The notes beneath the pieces are model-generated. The model worked only from the letters and a program-made list of their open reading frames with translations, was not told the DNA's origin and searched no databases. Shown piece after piece: positions 1 through 12,939 of a stretch of DNA of 64,000 nt; positions within the stretch are counted from its first letter, which is position 1, and every line of letters starts with the position of its first letter. The DNA is from Melitaea cinxia (taxonomy: Eukaryota > Arthropoda > Insecta > Lepidoptera > Nymphalidae): NCBI RefSeq assembly GCF_905220565.1, contig NC_059400.1, forward strand, positions 8,144,159-8,208,158, written 5' to 3'. The position numbers were made by a program, and so were the translations under genes.

Positions 1-814
1 ATAAACAGTAATTGTAAACACTTGACTAAGTAACTTTTACCTCTAAGATTGTATACATTATTCTTAACGAAATATTTCGTAGATGCTTTACCATTTAACT
101 TTTCTTTACGATTTAAGTTACTAATCAAAACTATATAGTTGACATGAAAATACGTAAGTTTAAACAAAATAATATTTCCCTTTTCGTAAAAACATTCTAT
201 ACCTATATATTGTATGTTCTAGACTTAAACATAAAACGCCGAGAAAAGCAAATATTTCCTACCTACTGATCAAAAGTCGGTCAATATTTTTTTTTATTAA
301 AAAACATTATTGTTACAATACTTATTTTCTATAACAGCATAATTTATCATAATATACTGTGTCAGTGTATTGTTTATTCGCAAAACCCCAGAGTAGCAGC
401 TTGGCGGACTAGGTTCTAATTCTTACTTCAAATAATGCATATACCCCTTAGAACACTACATAGCAAAATAATTAAATAAATTACAGTACAATATTACAAA
501 TAATGTAAAAAGTATGTATAATAAAATCGTAACGCACGAGTTCAATGTACGATAAAGCCTTTATCAACTTTCTTTATAAGTAGGAAACAAGTTCATAGCG
601 TAAGAATTAATTAAGTACAAGCATAATCAGGTATGCATAAAAGGAAATGAGAACAAATGCAATATAGGTATATATAGAATAAATAGTACTGCGTCTTGTG
701 ATAGACGAGATACGATATATGCTTACTCGCGAAAATAACCTTGGTTTAGTTTATGTTGCATAAAATCAAATATTTAAATAATGGAACAATTATTTCATTA
801 TTTATCTGAGTATT
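1..814. other. AT-rich non-coding DNA
   Basis: No coding, RNA or repeat signal recognised. Confidence 0.6.
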
Positions 815-1110
815 AATCTGTCTGTCTGTAATATTAAAATAACCAATTTTTACTTAATGCATATGGACGTATACACGGTAAATATATACCAAAATAACGT
901 TTTTTACAATTTTTGTCTGTCTGTCTGTTTATTCCGGCTAATCTCTGAAACGGCTGGACCGACTTTGATGGGACTTTGGCACTGGCAGATAGCTGATGTA
1001 ATAAGGAATAACTTATGCTATTTTTATTTTAGAAATTTATTTTGTAACTCTGCGAACTGAAGAATAATTTTATTTGAATTCCACGCGGACGAAGTTGCGG
1101 GCACAGCTAG
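815..1110 (+). mobile_element. Lep1-type non-autonomous Helitron
   Basis: It contains the tetramer run ctgtctgtctgt, 'ctctgaaacggctggaccga', and the 3' end 'cgcggacgaagttgcgggc' + acagCTAG, followed by a host T. This is the typical Lep1 Helitron end of Lepidoptera. The 5' boundary is approximate. The 67-codon ORF inside is incidental. Confidence 0.75.
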
Positions 1111-1660
1111 TTTGTAATATAATTCAAATTATTTAAATTGAGCTACGCATCGCCTTATTCTAAAAACCTATGTGAAATAGGCAAACCAAGCTTTTATTTA
1201 TGAGGATTTTTTTCAAATAAGCTTGGCTCTTCATCGCACTCGATTTCGATCGAACACAAAAAAAACTTAAACTTGAGAAACTTTTAAAACCTCAATTTAA
1301 TATTGAGCTAATTTAGTTATCGTAAACGTTTAAATTGGGCAAGAAATATCTTAGAAATGCACAACTAGATACCGATCTTTAGATAAGAGGATATGACCGT
1401 GTCATATAAATTGTAGATGTCCTACTTTGTTTGGAGTAAATTATAGTTCCCATGGCGGGCATTTTATATGACATTGGCTTAGTAAGAGTTATGCTTAGGT
1501 ATAATAAACATAAATAATGAACTTTTTCGTACAAAAGTGTTTTTAAAATATTTTAAACAAATTAGAATAAAATTTTGTTTCTGGTAACAAAAAATACTAT
1601 GACAACGTTGTATTTACCATTACCATGATTACATCTAATAATTAATACATAAACTCTACG

Positions 1661-1990
1661 CTACGCTTCAGCCTGTAATATCCCACTGCTGGTCATAGCC
1701 CCATGTAGGAGAAGAATCAAAGCTTAATCCACCGCACCACGGGTTGGCGGATATATTCCCTACTATGAGTAACGATCGCTATCAGGTGTACATGATAACA
1801 ACCGAGACCGGCAGCTTAACGTGTTCTTCGAGTCACGGTGGGGAGATCCACAAGGACTAACAACCAGACCGGAAATAAATATTCGTATAAAAACAAATAT
1901 CTACTCCTAGCGGGAATCGAACCCGCGAACTTGTTTTTGTTTAGGCGCTGCCGACACGACACACGCACCATTACACCAGAGCGGTCGTCG
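1661..1990 (-). repeat. tRNA-derived SINE, type-2 head, full length
   Basis: On the minus strand the head reads gctctggtgtaatggtgc (box A) and gcgggttcgattcccgc (box B), followed by a body with 'ccggtctggttgttag' and a tail 'gtgggatattacaggctgaa'. It is a SINE with internal RNA polymerase III promoter and a LINE-shared 3' tail. It is not a functional tRNA gene: the acceptor stem and 3' end are not tRNA-like. Confidence 0.7.
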
Positions 1991-2314
1991 ATATATGGAA
2001 ATTGACAAAGATTTCATTTTTATTCAGATTTATTATAAACTTAAGTATGTTCATATTCTCATGGGTATATCATATCAAAACTGTCTATCATAATCAGACA
2101 CTTAGGAGTGATACGGGTTTATAAAGTAACGAGATTGAAGAGGGCGACAAGTAAAGAACATAACTTGAATATTGTATTACTTTTAGTTTGACGAAATTAT
2201 AATGGAAAGTTCAATTCCCCAATAAGTACAAACTAAACTAACCTAACTAGTTTATACTTTAAAGTGTGTTTATTAAATAAGTATTTTCTATTTTTAATAA
2301 ATCAATTTAATAAG

Positions 2315-2410
2315 CCAATCCGCAGTGGAACAACGTGGTGGATTAAGTTCCGATCCCGCTCCTACGTGGAGAAAAAGGCCCAGCTGTGGGATGATACAGG
2401 CTGAATCGTA
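2315..2410 (+). repeat. SINE 3' tail fragment
   Basis: The sequence 'gtggtggattaagttccgat', 'cctacgtggagaaaaaggcc' and 'gggatgatacaggctgaat' is the shared 3' tail of the tRNA-derived SINEs in this window. The head is missing (5'-truncated). Confidence 0.65.
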
Positions 2411-5139
2411 TCATAACAATAAAAATATTTAATGATTTTATAAATGGTCATTAAAAATGTAATTGAATTGTGCAGTATAAAATCTATTGTTGATAAAGTA
2501 TATTACGTATACTTTTGACTATTACGTATCACTACCAAATTTAATTAGTACTTTTTATTATGTTCGCGATCGAAACCAAATGACTGATCACCTAATAATG
2601 CCACAGTGGACGGTGTCACCTTACGCCCCCAATAAGTGTACCTTTCCTCGTAGCGGTATAGTTTTGCAAGCTATTGAATGACTGCTGTCAGTACATATTG
2701 AGCAAGTCTTCGTAGCGTAATCTGAAACCCAGCTTAAGTCTAACGGCTTTATACTTAGACTTTCGTACCCGAGAAAGCTTACGATTATTTATTTATTCAA
2801 AATGTACATAGCAACAATATATAATCTTTCTGGATGCTAATTTCTTTAACTTAAAATTAACATGGTAAAATTTGTTTCATAATAGTTTTCAAGAGGCGTT
2901 TATTCCTGGGTTTTGTTATCGGGCACTAGAAATACAAGAGGCGGCAAAAACTACTCTTGAGATGCTCACCCCTCTTATCCGTCTATAGGGGAAGAGGAGT
3001 TTTTATTGAAAAGTTTTGAGAACGCTGCCTGCCAGGTACACGGGACTAATTCATTATTATATTCATAATAATTTGGTAATGAATGAGTCATCAGATTAAA
3101 TCAATGTAAGAACTTTTTCTTGTCTTCTACGAAGAAAATTTGTTTCTCCGTATGAAATACCTATAGACTAATACCAGTAATTTTGTACCTTTACGTTATA
3201 ATGATTTTAATAAATGGACGCCATTGGAATCATTTTACTAATAAATACTTTATACGAGATACATAATAATTTTAGATGTATGTGATATGTAATTATGTAT
3301 ATATGCCATTCGGTATTCCAAAGGGACCAACAATTGTCATAAATACACGGGACTAATTCATTATTATATTCATAATAATTTGGAAATGAATGAGTCATCA
3401 GATTAAATCAATGTAAGAACTTTTTCTTGTCTTCAACGAAGAAAATTTGTTTCTCCGTATTGAAATACCTATATACATAATACCAGTAACTTTGCACCTT
3501 TACGTTATAATGATTATAATAAATGGACGTCATTGGAATCATTTATTATTAAATACTTTATACGAGATACATAATAATTTTAGATGTATGTGATATGTAA
3601 TTATGTATATATGCCATTCGGTATTCCAAAGGGACCAACAATTGTCATAAATGTCGGCATCGTTTAAACACTTTATACATTATCTGCAGCAGTTAACATG
3701 ACTAATTGCTTCAGTTAAGTTTGATTTATTAATAATTATTCCCGTAGAGTTCGGTGAGAATAATATAAGACTATTTTGCTCGAACGATAAATTATTATCT
3801 AATAAGTGCTGGCTTTTACAATCGATCTCGGTTTCATAAACACTGGCCTTAACTATCAACTTATTAGTTCCTATGCCATAAAAGACAAAAATATTATTTA
3901 GTATACTGTTTAATTTATGTACCTATGTGTAATAAGATTTATGAGAGTATTTGCGGTTTTTTCTTTTGAAATTTTTATTTAATATATATTTTAAAATAAC
4001 GTAAAAATATGACTTAACGTAATAGGTCAATTGACAATTAAACAAATGAAGGTTGGCATTAGGGTTCCTTAAAGATGAGAATAGAATCTATTTTATAACA
4101 TTAAGAGCGAAGACTAGCTAAGCTGTCTCATTTAAACTTTATTGAGTCGATACTTGAAATTTTCACTGAGTACGAAATACTAGAGCCGCTATAAATAGAA
4201 AATAAAAACTAAATTATACTACATCTTGGATGCTTGATCTTAAATGATATTCAAGTATATGTGTAAATTTTAAATATTATATGTTGCCCAGAATTCTTTC
4301 TTAGCTAGTTTGGATCACACTTGGCCTATTTTTTGCTCTATCGATGACTTACTTAGCATAATTTCGTGATGGCAAAAAATTCCTGATAGTAAAAAAGTGT
4401 TATTAATACTGCTGAGTCTTATTTTTTTACATCATATGAATTAGACTAAAATTAAAAGTAGATGAACTGTAGGGTTTTATCCGCGTTGACGTTTGACTAA
4501 TGAATTCTGCCAAACGCTAAATAACTGATTAATTTGAAAGATAAACAATAGAAATACTTATTGCCAAAGTAAATTATTGAATATTTTTTTGTTATTGTTC
4601 TAAATGTAATATTTACCACGTCCGTTTGTCATCAAAATCATTCAATATCACTAAGAAAAACAATTGTCCAAATTTGTTTCTACGACCAGTAGTTATGGCT
4701 ATGCGTAGGTGAATCAGTAACAAACTCCTATGTAAATTTATAATACAGATACGTATCCTCGTTCGAGACAAGACTTGAATCAAGTTTTTAATGTATGAGT
4801 ACTTATGTAAGACAGCACAAGTCCACAATAGATCTGAGAGGTAAAGAACAATAGGCCGACTTTAATTTTGATCGGTCTATGCAGCGAGGCTGTGACAATG
4901 ACCTTTAAAAACCCACGCTAATTATACACTCGCGCTGAAACGACGAGACAGACTGGTTGCTGGTATGTCTCAACTCTCAACATGCCGAACTGATTCTTGA
5001 AATACATAAAAGACACTGACTTTCTTGGGGGAACTTGGAATTAAGTTTACGATTTTCGTAAATCGTGCTACTTCTTCGTGTGTATAATAACTGTATATTC
5101 TGAAAAGGGTATTCATTTTGTCAAAAGATTATAACATGA
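2411..5139. other. Non-coding DNA outside the 307-bp duplication
   Basis: Apart from the tandem duplication at 3037-3651, nothing recognisable. Frames of 63-71 codons lack coding composition. Confidence 0.55.
3037..3651. repeat. Tandem duplication, 2 x 307 bp
   Basis: Bases 3037-3343 recur at 3344-3651 with only scattered substitutions and a few single-base indels (for example ttggtaatgaatg against ttggaaatgaatg). Both copies start tacacgggactaattc and end attgtcataaa. The near-identity indicates a recent unequal-crossover or replication-slippage duplication. It contains no recognisable gene. Confidence 0.9.
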
Positions 5140-5412
5140 CTAGCGACCGGCCCCGGTTTCGCACGGGTACAAGGCTGATACTAAATATAAAATAAAATGA
5201 ATATAATAATATATAATATATGCGTAAAAAATGTGTTTATTGACGATATCACATTAAAAACCTCTAAAACTATCAGTGTTCCTCTACTATATTACCCTTT
5301 CTCTGGAATCATTCTTTTTACTAAAGAAAACCGCATCAAAATCCGTTGCGTAGTTTTAGAGATATAAGCGTACAGACAGCGGGAAGCGACTTTGTATTAT
5401 ACTATGTAGTGA
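5140..5412 (-). mobile_element. Non-autonomous Helitron, intact ends
   Basis: Read on the minus strand it starts TCACTACATAG and ends GGTCGCTAG. It is flanked by host A (complement of 5413) and host T (complement of 5139), the A|T target of Helitrons. The subterminal 'ccggccccggtttcgcacgg' is a common lepidopteran Helitron end. No ORF. Confidence 0.75.
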
Positions 5413-5646
5413 TAACGTAATGGAATCATTATTGTATATTATGTGTATACATACTTAAAAATTATTTTTAAGTAGGTATATAGTTCTTATATTATAATAA
5501 GTACTTAAATATATTACTCATTTCCTAAAAAAATGTTTGTAATAATTTGAGATAAAGTTGTATCTTTCACAATGCTGATAATTGTGTAAAATAGTAGGTA
5601 CATTCGTTTAATTAATAGGCTAGAAAAATCACCTGATTTCAACTAC

Positions 5647-6270
5647 TTTTTAACCGACTTCCAAAAAAGGAGGAGGTTCTCAATTCGACTGTATTTTTTT
5701 TTTTTTTTTTTTTTATGTATGTTACATCAGAACTTTTGACTGAGTGAACCGATTTCGAAAAATTTTCTTTTAATCGAAAGGTGGTGTGTGCCAATTGGTC
5801 CCATTTAAATTTATTTGAGATCTAACAACTACTTTTCGAGCTATATCTAATAATGCGTTTTTACTTGACACTTTTTTCGTCGACCTACGTTGTATTATAC
5901 CGCATAACTTTCTACTGGATGTACCGATTTTGATAATTCTTTTTTTGTTGGAAAGGGGATATCCCTAGTTTTGTACCGTGATAAGGAAACCAGGATCTGA
6001 TGATGGAATCCCAGAGAAATCGAGGGAAACTCTCGAAAATCCGCAATAACTTTTTACTGGGTGTACCGATTTTAATAATTTTTAATTTAATCAAAAGCTG
6101 ATGTTTATCATGTAGTCACATTTAAATTTCATCGAGATCTGATTACTACTTTTTGAGTAATCTTTGATTATGCGTTGTTACTTGACTATTTTTTCGTCGA
6201 TCTGCGTTGTATTACTCGTCGATGTAATTGAAGTCGGTTTTTTTTTCGTTTGTGAGCAAACACAATTATT
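5647..6270 (+). mobile_element. AACCGACTTC-family element, copy 1
   Basis: It starts ttttTAACCGACTTCC and ends GAAGTCGG, a T-run, a GTTTG-TGAG-CAAAC hairpin and ACAATTATT. Three internal units of about 170 bp each begin near 'taactttt(t)actggatgtaccga'. Architecture resembles Helentron/DINE-1 non-autonomous elements (subterminal inverted repeats, internal tandem units, 3' hairpin); the class is an inference. Open frames inside are translations of the repeat. Confidence 0.8.
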
Positions 6271-8215
6271 CTGTAGTAAGTTAAAGTCGGTTTATTCTGA
6301 TTTCGCCTTGAGATAGTGATTTTAATTTTAACACCATAGACATTGTATCCCAATTTTGTCTTTGCTATATGACACAACTGATAGACAAACGAACTGTGGT
6401 AACACAAAACTGTCATATCCATTTTTGGATTTTTAATTCACCTGAAGTGGTTATACCCACGTTTCTCTACTATACTGCGCTATTCAATACACCTTTTCTG
6501 AGATGAAGGAAAATATATATTATCTTGGAATTTAAAAAAGACACATTAATGAACTTGTAATCACATTAGCTTTGCTTATATTTACTTACAGTCCAACCTT
6601 CTATAAAGTTTATGGATTGTTCAATTATGGAATGGATTTCTTAAAAGATAATTGAAGATAATTTCTAACTTCTCTCTGATTACTGAATACTATTTCAATA
6701 TTATAACATACATTCTGTAATACTATATGCAATGTGATTTATTTCAAAACTTGTAATGGCGCCTGGAAGAGATCGCTACTTTGTGATAAAACCGTCTTAC
6801 TGTACATTTTATGCTAATTCCTAATTCTTAGTCATTTATAATCACTAAAGTTTGTTATGTTGAGTACGATTAATTAATAAGAAGACTATTAGTCTCAAAT
6901 TTAAAGTGTTCATATGTTATACATTTGTTCTTTCTATTTTATAAATGAAACAGTTAATGTGGTTTTAGAGAAAGTATGTATGTATCAACACGTACCTATA
7001 TAAAAAGTATAAAAAATAGGTAAACGCGTTAAGAATCCATTTAAGTGTGCAACAGGGCTTATGATGCAATAATTCGGCGATTCGCTGGCAATAAATTTAG
7101 CGTACCCTCCTGTTTACACCATATGGTGCAGACGCTAATCCACTTACTTTCTGACGTTCACGTTGTTCCCTTTGTCATATTTTATCCAAAAAAAGTAAAT
7201 AATATACACTTTTAAGACTTTTACTTTTTAAAGATTTATTGTAAATCGATAAAGTTAAATATATTTTTTTATTAAATTACGCACTGACGCTGACATCACA
7301 TGTAAAAGTAATATAGTATTCGATATAAAATGATTGTATAAGGATAATATCTGTATCCTGATAATATCTGTACCCTTAGTTTGTTTAAAATTGCCTCCAC
7401 TCTTGTAAGATGTACTGTCTCATATTATATATTGGAAGGACATTTTGGGATCTTATATTTTTTCAAACACTGATTTGTATTAAATCAATGAAGTATTCGT
7501 TTCGAAGCGTTTCCTTAGTGACATTGTGACTAACAAACTTGTTAATGTTAGATGAAGCCACATAAAAATTGGGGTGCGTGGCAGCTGATCGGAAGTCCTG
7601 TCTTTTGTTAAATGTCTAACCACAATTTACCGTTATGGAAGGAAGTAGTGATAGGGTGTTACTTTAATAATCTCGAAAAATGTACGTTTATCACCTGCGC
7701 TGTATGATCGATTTATTTTAGCGGTGCTTGTACACTTGTTTCTATATTAACTCTATCCACACTTTGTCCAACGTCTAGCCGATTTGTGAACTGAAAATTT
7801 TCCATGTATTCGATTTGAGTCCACATCCACACACTACATTTTTATTTATTACATAGAATAGTCACGAAATTTTATCATGCTCCATTGTTCCTTACGTAAA
7901 TTTCGTATTTTTATTGGAACAAAAGCAGGAAAGCACCATTATTCAGATTTTTATGCACAATGGTCGGCGCAACGGTGCACGCGCAGCGTGTGACTATCAA
8001 AGATTACATAAGCAATTGTTCAGCACATTGCTTTTGTCATATAGAATAAACGTTCGAATCGATTCAACCACACGACTCCTGAGGTATGGCTGTCTAGTTT
8101 ATATTAATTATTTCCCGACCCACCCTTAACTATTTCCGTAGTCGTCTTCAACGATACGACTTTTTGTTAGCACTAAATTTTCTTTTATTTGTAAAAGGAA
8201 ATAACCGTTTCCTAG
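6271..8215. other. AT-rich non-coding DNA
   Basis: No gene or clear repeat. The 71-codon frame at 7914 has no recognisable motif. Confidence 0.55.
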
Positions 8216-8604
8216 AATAATAATTGTGTTTGCAAGCAAACGAAAAAAACCGACTTCAATTATATCGACAAGTAATACAACGTAGGAAGACGAAAAAATA
8301 ATTAAGTAAATACACATTATCAAAGATTACTCCAAAAGTTGTATCCAGATCTCGATGAAATTTAAATGTGGCCACATGATAAACATCAGCTTTTGATTAA
8401 CTTAAAAATCATCAAAATCGGTACACCCAGTAAAAAGTTAAGTTTTGTTCCTTATCATGGTACCACACCAGGGATATCCCCTTTCCAACAAAAAAAGAAT
8501 TATCAAAATCGATTCATAAACGACGAAGTTATCCCCGACCATACATAATATATATATACGGTCGAATTAAGTAACCTGCTCCTTTTTTTAAGTCGGTTAA
8601 AAAA
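8216..8604 (-). mobile_element. AACCGACTTC-family element, copy 2 (internally deleted)
   Basis: Minus-strand copy from hairpin GTTTG-CTTG-CAAAC (at 8226-8239) to GTCGGTTAAAAA. The first internal unit is missing, so it is about 390 bp instead of about 620 bp. Confidence 0.75.
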
Positions 8605-9155
8605 TCGGAAGACTTTTCTGCATACTGTTATAAATAGATTTAAAAAATTGTACTAAAATACCTTAGTTGAGGAATATGAAAGCGGTCTCTTAGAAAAACA
8701 AATAAATGGTCTCGATATTTTGAAATCTTAGAACTAGCTATACATTACGGTCATAATAAATTACATTATGTAAGATTATATCACTCATATCACATTGGTC
8801 ACGTTATATTCTCAGTTACTAACTTGTATCGGCTTGTAATGTAAGATAAAACACGACCTAAAATATATCACTAAATAAGAAAGGATCAATTATATGATTT
8901 TATATACGAGTTCGACAGAAACAACTTTCCTTTTGTTGAGCAAATATTTACTTTACGAAGTCCACAAATATTAGTAGAAAGAAACAAGAAAAACTATGAC
9001 ATAAAATAGTTTTCCTTATCATTTTGTTTTAAGTACAATTGCAATTATAGAAAAATAATCATTCCCTTAGCAACTAATAATTAATAAATAATAAATAAAT
9101 ATCAAAAGTACATCAGAAGTTGAAGTAAACATGTCTAAATATAGACCAGTGCTGA

Positions 9156-9768
9156 AATAATTGTGTTTGCTAACAAACGAAAAAAAACCGACTTCAATTA
9201 CATCGACGAGTAATACAACGTAGATCGACGAAAAAATACTCAAGTAACTGCGCGTTATCAAAGATTACTCAAAAAGTAGTTATCAGATCTCAATGAAATT
9301 TATATGTGACCACATGACAAACATCAGCTTTCGATTAAATTAAAAATTATTAAAATCGGTACACCCATTAAAAAGTTTTGCGGATTTTCAAGAAGTTCCC
9401 TAGATTTCTCTGGAATCTTATTATCAGATCCTGGTTTCCTTATCATGATACCAAACTAGAGATATCTCCTTTCCAACAAAAAAAGAATATTATCAAAATC
9501 GGTACATCCAGTAGAAAGTTATGCGGTAGAATACAACGTAGGTCGACGAAAAAAGCGTCGAATAAAAACGCATTATTAGATATAGCTCGAAAAGTAGTTG
9601 TTAGATCTCAAATAAATTTAAATGGGACCAATTGGCACACACCACCTTTCGATTAAAAGAAAATTTTTCGAAATCGCTCCACCCAGTCAAAAGTTCTGAT
9701 GTAACATACATAAAAAAAAATACAGTCGAATTGAAAACCTCCTCCTTTTTTGGAAGTCGATTAAAAAA
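9156..9768 (-). mobile_element. AACCGACTTC-family element, copy 3
   Basis: Near-complete minus-strand copy with hairpin GTTTG-TTAG-CAAAC and all three internal units. The outer end has decayed to aagtcgattaa. It lies about 40 bp from a foldback MITE. Confidence 0.8.
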
Positions 9769-9809
9769 TTGGTAACAAGTGAAAAAATTATAATAAGATG
9801 AAACCCATT

Positions 9810-10104
9810 GTAAAAGGAAGAGGAGAATACAACGAAAATGAAAGGGAAAATAAATTACGGGCAATCTGAGATCTGGAAGTGGTAGGAAGGAGGGGGTTGT
9901 TTATAGGGTAAAAAAACGGTTTATCTCGATTTCCGGCTAAACTACAAGTCCTATGGAAAAAAGTTCAAGGGCAAAGTTGTAGGTAGTAAAAAGAACTACA
10001 ACTTTTGTACTTCCACTTACGACCACCACTACTACCACTTCCCGACCCCAGATCGCCCGTAATTTATTTTTCCTTTCATTATCGTTGTATTCTCTTTCTT
10101 ATAC
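9810..10104. mobile_element. Foldback MITE with ~75-bp terminal inverted repeats
   Basis: The left arm gagaatacaacgaaaatgaa...ataaattacgggc (about 9823-9895) is repeated in inverse at about 10025-10097 (gcccgtaatttat...cgttgtattctc). The core 'gggtaaaaaaacggtttatc' with two inverted 'actacaactttt/aaagttgtag' stretches is also partly self-complementary. No coding potential. Confidence 0.7.
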
Positions 10105-12594
10105 AATGAGTTACATCCTACAAATTTAGATACTATCTATGTAGTTTTAGTTTTGAAAACATTCTATATTTGTCAATAATAATTTTATTAAATATTATTA
10201 TTTAATACTGTGCTATAAATATAGACCTACTTACATTGAAATCTCAATATATATTAAGTACAAAATTAACATACTTAATTAGCATAATTACGGTGCTTTA
10301 TTTTCTATATAAATAATTTACAACTTTTTTATGTAAAAATCTATCATTAAGTAAAGATAACATTCTCACTAAAATATTAATGTGCGCTTCATCATACTCG
10401 TCTACATTAAATCCGTTTGAATAGACTTTTTTTCAACATCCTTGAGAACATGACGCTATTTAACATGGGAATGTGATTCAAATAGACGAACAGGATATCA
10501 GACTCATACATACGTAGTTACTGTGTCCTGGCTTAGAATATTTAAAAGTACCTAACCGTTTACAAAACCGTTTAAAAAATAGTATTCTCAGTTATTTTCG
10601 AACACAAAAGCTACAAACAATGAGAATATATACAGAATTAAAATACAAGTAAACATAAATTTATTTATTTTATATATTTATTTTCTAACAAGATCTTCCA
10701 CAGTCATAATAAAACAGATTTCGGTTGTTAAATAATGTTTTATCGTACCATTCTGAGATGAATCGAATTGAAATTAGAAGTATTCTGAAACGAACATTAC
10801 TATTACATAGCGTGACTTGCCTGTCTCGGTGGGTTAGGAAGTTAACCTTGAGCGTATACCATGAGCATGACACAAAATATTAATAAAATAATGTAGGTAC
10901 AATATGTCTGTCCTCATTACGACAGCTACGAATATCTTATCTAATCTAACATCAGATTAAACCAAATAGAAGCTTTATTTGTCATAAATAAAAAGTGCTT
11001 GCACGTCAAAAATTATTGCGTGCACCATGGTAGATAGGTGATAAAATTGCTGGCATGACTGTTGCACATCATAATTCACTTTATTTTTTTAAGCGATAAT
11101 TTTACCCTGCATTTATCGTGAATCATTGTAAGTCCGCTAACAACGACATAAAGGTGAAAATTCCGATTGCAAATGTATGTTCTAGATAACAGTCGATGCA
11201 CGTCGCTGTAATGGCGGTCGTAAATAGCAAAATAAGTTTAGTTATACTTAGGGTTGTGAGATCTTGAAGGCCGTACAAAATGTTGGTACGTATATTCATG
11301 CTTTCTATTTTAAATATTTATTTTGTGTACAGTGGACTATGGTATCAAATGTATGTATCTAATGTATATTTGATATTTACTTTGGTTTTACTTATCTTAA
11401 TATTTTAACTTCAACATTAAGACATTTAACAATTATTTTTGTTTGTCGGTATCTAAAATAAATGTATCCAAATATTTAATATAAATTTAAAAAAATGTAT
11501 GTGTATAGAAAATCATAACATTTTGATAGAAATAAAAAAAAATTGTATCTACTACGTGTATGTAAGGTATTTGTGTCTTTCCCAATTAAGTTACGTCAGC
11601 ATTTCCCAGTTCAGTAACATGATTTATTCGTGGTAGTCGCCTGCCTACTGCGGTGAACGAACCCTGTCACTTGCAAGTTGCCGTTACTGGTTTCGGCAGA
11701 CGATTTAAATCCCTGCGCTTTATTAGCCATTTATGGACGTGAAACTTACCATTTCATTTAGAAAAGCAAAACATTTGGACACACTTGTTAACTCTAACTT
11801 TATTCTGCACATAAAAAAATAATACACACCGGTAATAATAAATTTATAATTAAAAATAATTTTGGCCTTTATGCTATAAAAAATTATCTAAAATTCATGT
11901 ACCTCACCACCATAAAAAAGCTGTTTTATTGTCGTTAATCTTAATGCGAACAGCTGCAAGCCAACAATCAGTGCAGCTTATACCAAATTATTAAAAGCCG
12001 TAAAACGAGTCCCGCACAGAAGGGTGAGCCCCCTATGATTGACTTTATTTCTAAAACTTGCATTATCTTCGTAATTGTTAAATCAACGATTTTTTGTGAA
12101 TTTAGCTGTAGTTCATGTAAAATTAATTTTAACCGCAAATTATTAAATATTTTTAAGTATTAGTGCAGCTTGACTTCTGCGAATTATCTACTCATATTAG
12201 ACAAAAACTATATGAATAATACTAACAATAGGTATTCTTGCTTTTTAACACAATAATATACCAATCATGATTCGTGATTTGATATAATCTTAAGTACTTC
12301 CAACTTGTGATCACGTGCAAAGCACGAAAATAACATACAATTACGAGATTAAATTTAATGTTTAAAACGTTCGTATTATTCATATACACCTACTTCCAAA
12401 CAGTATTCTTCAAACTAATTTATAACATCTATATTTGTTCATAGATCAAATATTCGGGATAAGAAAAAATATGGGATTCATCGTAATTTATTATAACGAC
12501 TTTTCCGAAAAGTTTTTGTCTTTTGATTTAATTTCCAACGTGGTTACAACACTAGCAAAGTTATTTATTCATACGACCGTAATGTACGTATTAG
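10105..12594. other. AT-rich non-coding DNA
   Basis: No gene or repeat recognised. A slightly GC-richer patch at 11590-11750 has no open frame. Confidence 0.55.
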
Positions 12595-12790
12595 AGCCTA
12601 TTTCCCTAGCGTAATACAAGATGCCATAAGACCGTTAAGACTGCAGTCGCAAATGTCCCTGTCCCCTGGCCACAAGCAACCGGCTTCATTGTGAAGCGAG
12701 GACCGACCGTTAGCCCGCCACCTGCGCTATGCCACTGCCCACTGAACCGAAAGCGACGCGGATCCAGACACGCGTGCTTTATAGTTTTTG
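12595..12790 (-). promoter_or_regulatory. GC-rich island with TATA and initiator motifs (candidate promoter)
   Basis: This is one of the few non-repeat GC-rich islands in the window. On the minus strand TATAAAG lies at 12783-12777 and an arthropod-type initiator TCAGT at 12745-12741, 40 bp downstream (longer than the usual ~30). An ATG in good context (CACAATGAAG, 12689) opens a 27-codon frame ending at 12606 with a hydrophobic FATAVLTVLWHLVL stretch. No splice donor of good quality follows. It could equally be an enhancer or a 5' exon of an unseen gene. Confidence 0.25.
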
Positions 12791-12939
12791 CGAAGTCCTA
12801 TAAACTCTGCTATAGCAGTGTCCTATTACATTATTAAAACGCGATAATAGAAAAATTCGCATATAATAACAACAAAATACTTCAAATTAATTTGGAATAT
12901 TCGAATCAAATTCATTTTAATAATATATAATAATAATAA

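Noticed and set aside
5912..6094. A 60-codon minus-strand frame identical in translation to one at 25992-26174, suggesting a conserved small protein
   Set aside because: Both lie in the same part of the dominant repeat family. Identity reflects shared repeat DNA, and other copies break the frame.
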